Of a DNA stretch of 64,000 nt, positions 45,601 to 56,000 are shown one piece after another. The notes beneath the pieces were generated by a model. That model worked only from the letters and a program-made list of their open reading frames with translations. It was not told where the DNA came from and did not search any database. The stretch covers positions 2,666,001 to 2,730,000 of the forward strand of contig RCSZ01000001.1 of the NCBI GenBank assembly GCA_014898425.1. The letters run 5' to 3'. The stretch's first letter is position 1; every line of letters starts with the position of its first letter. The translations under genes and the position numbers were made by a program. The DNA comes from Botryotinia globosa. Lineage: Eukaryota; Ascomycota; Leotiomycetes; Helotiales; Sclerotiniaceae.

Positions 45601-47874
45601 AATGCTCAACAGTTATCTTTAGGAGATGTTTATCAAGAGAAGTCTAATTTAGTGGAGACAATGGACCCCTTGATACGGGATATGAGTGTAGCTGAAAAGG
45701 AGAAAGAACAAAAACAGGCAGTGGCATACAAACCAAAGGGTCTCACCAGAAGTCTCGGGCTTTTTCTGTATGAGCAACGCGCTCGATCGCAATGGTACTT
45801 GATGCTTGTGATAGGTGCTATAGCTGCTGGGGCCGCCTATCCTATTCAAGCATATCTATTTGCACAGATCATTTCAGTGTTTTCATTGACTGGACCCAGA
45901 CTTAAGGCTGCAACAGAACACTACGCCTTGATGTTCTTCGTTCTTGGATTGGGTGCTGGCATGGCTTGGTTCATCATGGGCTATTCATCAACCATCATAT
46001 CTGGCCACATCACTTCCACATACCGTCAAGAGTACTTTGAGAGTATTTTACATAAGCCGATTGCCTTTTTTGACGCAGAGGAAAACTCCAGTGGTGAACT
46101 CACTGGTCGTGTCGCCAATGATCCAACACAACTTCAACAACTACTTGGCATCAATATGGCCATGGTGCTGACGGCGATTTGTAACATTACTGGTTGCATC
46201 ATCATCGCTTTTGTGTTTGGCTGGAAGCTGACTTGTGTGGTGGCCTTTGTCGCCCTTCCTTTGTTGATTTGTGGCAGTTTTTATCGCATTCGGTATGAGA
46301 TTCAATTTGAGAAGATGAACCAAGCAGTCTTTGCTGAAAGTTCTAAATTTGCGGCCGAAGCAATCTCTGCATTTCGAACAGTCACCTCGCTGACCTTGGA
46401 GGACATGATTTGCACTCGTTACGAGGAGCTGCTGAAGTGGCATGTAAAGGGTCACGCTAAGAAGAGCAGATATTCATCGATTATCTTCGCCGCTAGCGAG
46501 AGTTTGGGGCTGGGCTGTATGGCTTTAGCATTTGTGAGTTTTTTTAATCATATTCTAAGGTGCTGTAGCATTAAGACACGAGCTTGGAGGTTGAATGCAT
46601 GAAACGATCCTGAGATCTAGGGAATTCCTCTTGTTGTACTGCAAATCCGAACTGATCCGAACACAAAGCTAATATGAGTTGCCTTTTAGTGGTATGGTGG
46701 TAGCCTCCTTGCTTCAAGAGAATATGGTCCAGTCAACTTTTTTGTGGTCTATATTGCTATAATAAACGGTGCTGAGAGCGCTGGAAGTCTCTTGAGTTTT
46801 GGTCCTAGTTAGTACTCTTTTGATGAACTTTCTTCTGCTCTTCGTTATTAATCTCGCGATAGATATGGCACAAGCATCGGCAGCAGCAAACAGAATATTG
46901 AGTTTTAGACTACCGCCAAAAATCACTGGAAATTCAGCGTCGCAAATCCAGAACATAGAGGGCGGGGTGAAGATTGAATTGAAAGATGTCTGGTTCAAGT
47001 ACCCCACTCGTGATGTTCCAATATTTACTGGTTTGAATATTACGGTAAGCTAAGTCTGTAGTAAGGTTGATGAAGAGGATGCTGACCATCATAGATTAAG
47101 AAAGGCCAATTTGCTGCGTTGGTTGGGCCTTCAGGCTGTGGAAAAACATCAATTGGTAATTTCACATCTGTCATACGGAAGATAATCTACTAAATTCGAT
47201 ACTAGTCAGTCTCCTTGAAAGATTCTACGATGTTCAGAAGGGTAAAATATTATGCAACGACACCGATATCTCCGAACTTGATATTCGAGAATACCGGAAA
47301 ATGATCTCGCTCGTAGCACAGGAGCCTACTTTGTTTGAAGGTACCATCAAAGAGAACATATATTTGGGTGTTGATGAGTCGACTCCAGAAGGAATCCTCC
47401 ATCAAGTCTGTCGTGATGCCGAAATTCACGACTTTATCATGTCTCTCCCTGATGGTTACAATACCAATGTTGGTACCAAGGGAGTTGCTCTCTCAGGAGG
47501 ACAAAAACAACGGATATCAATAGCTCGTGCGCTTATTCGCAATCCCAAGATTCTTCTTCTTGACGAAGCAACATCTAGTTTAGATTCTGAGAGCGAGAAG
47601 CTCGTACAGGCAGCATTTGAACGAGCGGCAACAGGTAGAACAATGGTTGTCGTAGCACATCGACTAGCCACCGTGCAAAATGCAGATGTGATTTTTGTGT
47701 TGGGTGAAGGTAGGGTATTGGAAGTGGGAGATCACGCAGCGTTGTTACGGAAGAAAGGTGTATATTATCAAATGGTAAGTCTTCAAATACTCTTCGAATT
47801 CTTTCGCCCCAAGCCCATTCAAGCTCCACTGTACTTACAAATCTCAGTGTCAATCTCAAGCACTTGACCGATAG
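42681..47874 (+). CDS. Full-size ABCB-type ABC transporter
   Basis: Fourteen exons: 42681-42821, 42878-42955, 43015-43042, 43094-43181, 43593-43936, 44024-44239, 44292-44310, 44416-44801, 44885-46533, 46690-46807, 46863-47044, 47095-47155, 47206-47774, 47848-47874; 1,228 residues, all junctions GT-AG and in phase. The order is TMD1-NBD1-TMD2-NBD2, as in P-glycoprotein/Ste6 exporters, and the length is typical. NBD1 has Walker A GASGSGKST (about 350-358), signature LSGGQRQ (503-509), Walker B ILILDE (523-528) and H-loop AHRLST. NBD2 has Walker A GPSGCGKT (1021-1028), signature LSGGQKQ (1126-1132), ILLLDE and AHRLAT. Both sites appear catalytically complete. The protein should export hydrophobic compounds or peptides across the plasma or vacuolar membrane; the substrate is unknown. 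NBD1 carries a charged insert at about 379-412, and intron 4 is 411 nt. Confidence 0.93.
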
Positions 47875-48613
47875 ACAGCAAAACGGCAGGAAGCAGGACA
47901 TAACTCTCAGCTCAACTTTCTTGCATTAGAAGTATTAATTTCCAACTGTACGAGTGGGTAGAGAACAAATGAATTCCACTTAAATCCCGTACAATCACGA
48001 TTCACGATGTATACTGTAATCTAGAATCCTCTCACATATCCATCAACCTATGAGCTGGCATTTTGAGCTCGGTAATGTTGCAGTGCATACTTTGTGCATC
48101 CTGTGCATAAACTGACACGTAGATATGTAGATGTAGATCATACCTATCCAATTCATGGTTTTTCATACGCTCCGACTTTGGAGGGACTTTTTTTTGTAGG
48201 AGATTGTAAGATTTTGAATTGGCTGATTCTTGGATGATGGTATGGTGGTGAAATTGAGGAGGTAAGACTTACGCACATACAGTACTTCAGGAATCAGAGG
48301 TAATGGAGAGGTTATTGTGAATTTGAGGTTCAATTAAATACCTACCTACCTACCTAGTTAGTACATAGTAACTTAGTAAGTACACGGAGTCGTGATTTTG
48401 ACCACGCCATCCACTATTATTTCATACCCACCGTGAACTCAACTCACTGGTGACTGGTCAGGACTCAGTGGTCACTGGTGACTGCACGAGGCGAGGGAGG
48501 AGCTTTGGCTGGGGCCTGGGCCAATATGGTGGGGAGGAAAGAGAGGTGATTGCCACACTTGGTCGAGATGCATCACTGGCGCCGGGTAGAAAAGAATGGG
48601 TCGGATACCTAGA

Positions 48614-48669
48614 TAGTAGGTAGTAGGTAGTAGGTAGTAGGTAGTAGGTAGTAGGTAGTAGGTAGTAGG
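48614..48669. repeat. Heptamer array TAGTAGG, eight units
   Basis: Eight exact 7-bp units in tandem. Confidence 0.92.
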
Positions 48670-49256
48670 TAGTTGCTACTTGCTACTTGCAAGTTGCCAT
48701 GGGCTTGAATATGTATTGGAGGGAGATTGGAAGTATGTAAAGATTGATTGATTGATTGGAACAAATGCAACTCGACTCAATCTCCCGGCAAGGAGCAAGT
48801 TCGTCATATCAAACTCCGAATCCAATCATTCAAGAGTAACCTACCTAGCTATCTCTCATCCAAGGCGAAGAACTCCACGAGAGGCTTTGATATTCACCGC
48901 CCTGAAATGTTAAAAACTGTAAATAATCGGGGTCTCCTTGGGGATCCATCGAGGGAAACCCACCGACAAACCGACAACAATGTACTTCGTAGCGCTCTAA
49001 AGGGATGGGAAGGTTGTATTAAGAAACGAGAGACAGACTCCATCTCAAACGAAAGACCGAGACTACTTACTAGAATACTTGTTCAGTACTTTGTAGTTTT
49101 CCCTCGACTTTACTTTATCACGATAATTCTCTCTTTTGTGTTATGACGAGACGACGACGACGATAACGACAACAACACGACGATAACGAGAGCAATAGCA
49201 GCAATAACGATTCAGTCCGTCAACGATCATTTGAATTGATATCTTCTTTTTCTTTT

Positions 49257-49260
<4 letters not shown>

Positions 49261-49300
<40 letters not shown>
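49261..49300. repeat. TC dinucleotide microsatellite, 20 units
   Basis: An uninterrupted TC run followed by CCTCCCTCCC and further CT-rich sequence, about 750 bp before the next start codon. Confidence 0.95.
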
Positions 49301-49304
<4 letters not shown>

Positions 49305-49561
49305 CCTCCCTCTCCCTCTCTCTCTCTCCCCCACGTTGACTTGACAACCCACGAATCTCGTATCAAGAAATCAAACTTCAGCTGAATGAAAAAAAATCAT
49401 TTTAAAGATCAACATTACTTGTGGCGTTCGATCAAGGATTACCTACCTACCTACCCAACGGTACACCACTAAATATCACTAAAATCCAAAAGTCGAGATT
49501 CGCTTGATCCCCGATTGTTTTCCATTTGACGCCTTTCTCCAGCCTCTTAATTAAAATTAGG

Positions 49562-49615
49562 TACCTACACTACCTACACTACCTACACTACCTACACTAC
49601 CTACACTACCTACAT
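49562..49615. repeat. Nonamer array TACCTACAC, six units
   Basis: Five exact 9-bp units and a final TACCTACAT. Confidence 0.92.
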
Positions 49616-50053
49616 ACAGCCCGCCCCATCTTGTGGTCTATTGTCCACAGTCTACCGCTGTCTACCGCTGTCTACCACAATTCACCACGGCTACGCTACC
49701 TACCTATCCACTTCTACTTTTCTTTCTACCTAGGTCCTAGCTAAAGAAACGCAATCTCTAAAGTTCATCTAAAAGAGCAAGATTTTGGTCCATCACAAAC
49801 TATCATCTGCGTCCCCATCCCCTCCCTTAGTTCAATCATCCAGAGCACCAAACTTAAACAATTTTACCATTGCGAATCGCCAAACCTTAAGAACACAATT
49901 GATAACGAATTTGGATCAGATACAAAACGACGATTTCCGATTGACGAAATCATTTACGAAACTGGATGATATGTTAATGATATGATCACGAATGAATACG
50001 AATCCCGGAGCTGAAGTTGAGAAGAAGAAGTCCCTGCCTAAGGGTACGGAATA

Positions 50054-53000
50054 ATGGCTGAGAAACGCGATCGGTATGGCACAGGAGGAGATCCATCGAT
50101 TGCGCAGAGAGGGAATGGTATTGGAGGACGAGGATATAATGGACGCGCGCCTCCAAATTTGGGATTTGATGGAGAGGGGAGCTCAGTTTCGGGTCGCGGA
50201 CAGAATGATAGGAGATACGGGTCTATGCCCCCAAACACGCCCATGACGCCCTACACACCCTTCACACCTTACACACCAGTAACTGCAGGATATGATGGCG
50301 GAGAGAGCTTTATTTCAGCACAGACACCGAGACACGATCATTATTATGGCGGAGAGAGTGCGGTTGGAGGCCGTCCAGCTGTTACACCGGGAGCTGCAGG
50401 CTATCGTGGCGGAGAAGGCTCTTACAATGGTGGCACACCACAAACTGGGCGATTTAATGGCGGAGAAAGCTATGCCGAAGGTCGCGCTCCTAGGCCAGGA
50501 AGATATGATATTGCTGAGAGCACTATGTCTGTTGATACACCGCGAACTGGTCGATTCGATCCGGGTATGGAAAGCTCTATCGCGCATCCCGATACGCCAC
50601 GTACGGCTCATTACGATACCACTGCAACTACCATGTCCATGGACCCATCACGAACAGGAACATATGATAAAGAGAATACGATCACGGTAGCAGAATATTA
50701 TGATCCAGAACGAGCACGAGAACATGAACGACGAATGATGGAGCGCGAGAAGTCTGAACGAGAACGAGGAATGCGCCAACCTTCAGGAATGGAATACGGT
50801 CCGCGACCTACGGAATATTTGAGTACATCAGGGTCATCTACTTCTTCGTACCTCGATATCTCTCGCCACTTTCCTACAAAAGGGTTTAGTTTCAGGTCTT
50901 TCTTCTCGACACCATCCGAAAAGTCTGATTCAAAGAAGAAAAAGGAGAAGAAGAAGAAGAGCAAGAAATTGACGAAACATAATTCCTCATCAAGCTCCTC
51001 TTTGAATGAAGATTTAGCTTTTGGAACCGGATTTCTCAGATACAGAAGGAAGAGGAGTGTGAGAGCTAGGGATGGAAGAGACAGGCAATGGGAAACCATA
51101 GGATATAAGTCTAGCAAGGAAAACTTGAAAGATACTCGATCTTCCACGAATTCCAGACCTACAAGCTCGAAAAGACCTACTACCGATGCTGAAATTTTGG
51201 CTCTAGGTGCTGGAATCGCTGGACTTGCCAAACTTGCACTCGATCATGGCAACAAAGACGCCAGGAATGGTAAGAACGGTCGCGGTGGTCCTGAAACCGT
51301 TAATTCTAGTCGAAGGGATGAGCGTGGCCTTCCACCTTCCAAGACTATTCCTTACGAAACCGACCCTAATGATGATGAGGGATGGGAATCAGCTTCTGAT
51401 GACGAGTCAGATTCAAGTGTTGATACTGGTTTGGCGTTCGGAGGTGGTAGTCATGTTGGCAAGAAACCCCAGGCTGGCTTGTTCGGACGCAAGAAGACCC
51501 ACGGCCCAAAGAGTCGAAAGAGTAACGTGGTCGATCCAAGACTCCTTGGGCCCGAGAATTCCCTCAATGGGTATTTATCAGATAGGGCTGTAGGCTTCGA
51601 AGACGTGCAATGGGAGTCGGGTAGTGACTTTGGTCAACACACTTACATTTCTTACAGTCATCCAGACAGACAGGTGGATACTTTGTATGCGCATGAAAGG
51701 GTCAGGATAAGCAGGACCCAGAGTGTTGGAAGTGGTTCACAGACCCCTCTTCAAGAAGTCTTCCCAGTCCCCACCAATGATCCCTCTCGATTCGATGTGG
51801 CGCGAGCATCTTCGTCCGAATACAATGCCTCTAGACCTGCACCAGTTCCAATTCAGCAGCCTCAACCCATCACTCCGGTTTCTCATAGTGTTTATCACGA
51901 GTCCAACTACGTTCGTTCAGAATCTGGCGGGATCTTGAAAAGCTCTTCTGGTAGATCTAAATCTTTAGCTAGCGCGGCCTTAGCTGGCGTAGCTGGAGCC
52001 GCTGTTGGAGCTGCAATTGCATCTAGTCGTCGAGATGATAATGAGAATTATCGTGATGATGATAGAAGAGACAATCGGAGCTATAGTGAAAGCGCTGTCA
52101 ATCGAAAAGAGCGACGCTACGAGGAGGATCAATACTCAATTGCCGATAGCAGCGCGTTTAAACCTCGAGATGAAGACCGAAAAGAACGCCGTCGTGATTA
52201 TGACCAATCTTCTATCGCTGATAGTAATCTCACTTGGGATGAAAAACGAGAGAAACGTCGCGAGGAGCGAAGAAAAGATGATTCTAGAAGCTCCACTTCC
52301 AATTCTGATCGTGATAAGAATCGAGAAAGGAGTCGTGATGATCCCGATGCTGCTGCAGAGGAGCGAGAGAGGAGACGACGAGAGAGACGCGAAGAGCGAC
52401 GTGCACCTGATCGCATTGAAGACAACTATGAAGAGCGACGAGCCCATGTACTCTCAGAAATATCGGCAATGGCTCGCGCACCCACGGACCCATTCCAATA
52501 TCAGGTTGCTGATACACCTCCTCGCGAGGAAAGCTCTGGCCGCCAGGCTAAAGATCAATCTGCACCTACTGTTGTCACTGTCGAACGTGAACCGGATTTC
52601 AATCGAAAGCAAAATTCAATGATCAAAGAATCATCTTCTATCTCACGCTCCGAATCGCGCACTGAGATTTCCATCAAGGTTGAAAAGGAACAGCGATACA
52701 AAGAACATGCTAGAACCCTTCATGATGCCGAGATGATCTATGAAGAAACTGAACATTCTACAGCTCCTATTGAGGCAGCAGCTATTGCCGCCGCCGCTGC
52801 TGCTTTGGCTAGGGAAAGCCGCCGAGAATCAAGATCATCGAAACGCCGAGGAGAGAGACGAACTGACTCTGAGGATCTTTCAAAAGACGGTGATTCTGCC
52901 GAAGCCCCGGGACAATCGCACGATGAAGTTATGGCAGAAGCGGATCGAGCTTATCGTGAAATTCTCATGGCTAGGAAAGTTGCCGCAGAAGTCCGCCGCT

Positions 53001-56000
53001 CTCGCACTCCATCACCTGAGCGCTCTGTGATGAACAAATATGAAGAAGAGTCAGAAGAAGAGCCGCCACGAATTGTCACTCCTCCCGGCATGCATGAACG
53101 CAAGAAAGGTCCCTATGATGCACCAAATGCTGATTTCAAGCTTGATTTTATCATGACACCTAGAGATCTAAAAGTCTACAGCATTCCAAGCAGGCGATAT
53201 AAGGTTGACGAAGCTGATTTGAAGGGTCCATTCATGACAAAGGATGCGGATGCTAAACTGCCTCGACCCATGTTGAATTTGATTCGGCCCACTCCTACTT
53301 CAACACCATCACCCGAGAAACAATTTGCCACCATGGCTAAGAATGAAAACGTGAAGAAGGAAAGTTCCAATCGGTCGGATGATCGCCCAGTTGAAAGACG
53401 CCGTTCTGAACCTGAGCCTGAACCTGAACGTCATTCCAAGACCAAGGATAGAGATGGAGAGAGTGAACAACCTTCTATGCGATCCCAAGACGAGCCAGCC
53501 CAACCCCAAACTAGAAACCCAGTTGAGGATCGTGAAAAAACTCCATTATATCGATCACAAGACAAGCCTAGCGATACAACACAAATCCGCGAGCAGACTC
53601 CATCATACCGATCACAAGAGGAGTCACATGATCAAGATCATCCAAAACGTGACAGAAGAGACATTCCTCCCATCATTATTGGTCCAAGGGGTGATCTTAT
53701 CCGCTCATCTGATGCTTCTGTTCCATCTCCCACTCAGTCCACAGTCTCAAAAGCTGTTACCTGGGGTCCAAACGAGACAAAACACTTTGAGGTCGAAAGC
53801 CCCACCGAAACAAAGGACGAGTACACTTCGGAATCCTCCCCAGAAACTCCTGAGAAGCCGAGATTTTCGGAGCCGAGATTCTCAGAACCAAAGTCGGGGT
53901 CGCCGACTGAACCTAAATCCCCGAGTTCATGGGCCGCAATGGCAGCGGGCATTATTGGTGCAGGTGTGGGTGCCGTGGTAGCAGGCTCGAGTGAATCTCC
54001 TCAACGAGCCGAGCGACCTGAATCTCCTAAGAAACCTGAGCGAGCTGAGGTAAGTGAACTCGCCAGGATCTTAAAAGCTAGGGAAAGCGAACGGCCCGAA
54101 TCTCCTAAGCGAGCTGAGATCAGTGAACTTGCTAGAATTCTGAAAGAAAGGGAAAAGGAGCGACCTGAATCTCCTCAACGAGCCGAGCGACCTGAATCTC
54201 CTAAGAAACCCGAGCGAGCCGAGGTAAGTGAACTCGCTAGGATCTTAAAAGCTAGGGAAAGTGAGCGACCTGAGTCTCCCAAGCGAGCTGAGATCAGTGA
54301 ACTTGCTAGAATTTTGAAGGAAAGGGAAAGTGAGCGACCTGAATCTCCCAAGCGTGCCGAAGTCAGTGAACTTGCTAGAATCTTGAAAGCAAGGGAACAG
54401 GAGCGCAACGAAAGACCTTATGAGTACAGAGGCGTAGTGGTAGAGCCTGAGAGTCCACACGGAGAACCGAGGCGAGATAGTCCCCCTCGAGATATGGGAA
54501 GAGACAGTCTGTATCGAGGTGTGATTGTAGAGCCTGAGAGTCCGTACGGAGAATCATTTCGAGATGTGGACAGAGACAGTCTATACCGAGGCGTGACTGT
54601 AGAGCCCGAGAGTCCATATGGAGAAATGAGAAGTCAAAATCCACCTCGAGATAACAGAAGGGAAAGTTTATCCCAGCATAGGAGAAGAGATAGCCCACCA
54701 AGCGTCGGTCCCAAGCCCATTTCGCCACAAACTTCACATATGCCTGGTGCTTTCGACGACGATTTGGATTTCACTGCAACAGTGGCAGCCGGTTTGCAAG
54801 ATAGTGGCTTCGATCCTAATCTCGTGGTTGACGATCTCGCGTTTCGAAAACGTGATTCCCCACCTGGCTCTAATGAATACAAAACTCCATGGGCAGAATC
54901 CATCGACGACCTCTCAAACATTCCAGGTGAAAGCTCTTCAAACCGCGGCTTTGTCATGGGCGAGGTGCCAGAAACTCCGAAAGATTGGTCGAGTGTATCG
55001 CCTGCCAATGAAGAATCACCCAATCTTGATAGGAAAGAACAGAAAAGGCTTGAAAAAGAACGGAGACGAAGTGGTGGTGATGTATCATCGCCAATCACTG
55101 ATGTTATCGTTGAAGAACCTGAAGACTATTTTGATACCTCTAGGCAGAGCAAAAAAGAACAAAGGAGACGTGACAAGGAGGAAGCAAGAACACAATCACT
55201 TCTCAGGGAAGAATCTTCATTTGTTGATATTCTGCCAAACCGCGAAATAGTCGAAGAACCGGAAAGTTATGTTGAGCCTGTTGACACTCCCAAGAAGTCC
55301 AAGAAGTCATCTCGATCATCGACGTATGAAGATGTTGACCTTGATTCATCTGCTTCAAAACCAAAAAGGAAATCTAGCAAGCGCTCATCCACTTACGATG
55401 GCAAAGTCGAGTCCCCATTACGTGAAAGTCGCAGGACCTTCTCCATGGATGATATCAAAAATGGCGACGAATCCAAAATCCCCAGAAAGTCGAAGCGCGA
55501 CAGTGTTAGATTTGACTCACCCCCTCCAGAGGTTGACTCCGAATCGGGCAGATCATTGAGAAGAAAGTCAAAGGATAAATTGAGAAGCAAGAGTGAACGT
55601 TATGATTCTCCTGATCCTTCACAAATCTCCTTGCCAGCCTCTGATAATAATGAAGATATGGAGCTATCGAGAGATCCAGACCGACCATCACGTCGAGATG
55701 GCGATGATCCATTGTGGGCTTCATCTCGTTCAATCTTATCAGCTGGTAGTAGCTCAAAGGTGGATGAAGAGGATTCGCCACAAAAGAACCGAAAAGATCG
55801 CAGCAGCACCAAAGAAAATAACGATGTTGGACGACCAATTGCTTCGGAACCTACTCGCGATGATAATGAAGATTTAAAGAAGAAGACAAAGGAAGCAACG
55901 CCGAAGAAGAGTGGTGGGTTGTTTGGTTTCTTTAGCGGTGCAAAGGCAGAAGCAGCAAAGGAGGAACTAACGAAAGGAAGCCGTGATGATCCTGACGATG

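Larger units (their letters stand above)
47875..50053. other. Repeat-rich leader/promoter region of the leashin-like gene
   Basis: Contains heptamer, nonamer and TC arrays (listed separately), many ACCTACCT/ACCTAGGT motifs and pyrimidine-rich sequence, consistent with the promoter and long 5' leader of the giant gene on the right. An in-frame TAA at 50039-50041 lies just ahead of its ATG. A frame at 48748-49146 shows no domain and is not called. Confidence 0.5.

Noticed and set aside
46534..46689. A frameshift or pseudogene break in the ABC transporter around 46.5 kb
   Set aside because: The apparent break is an intron of 156 nt; joining 46533 to 46690 restores LAFWYGGSLLASREYGP in phase.
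48748..49146. 132-codon plus frame upstream of the leashin-like gene
   Set aside because: Composition is not protein-like, no domain, and it lies in the repeat-rich leader region; could act as an upstream frame but this cannot be judged.
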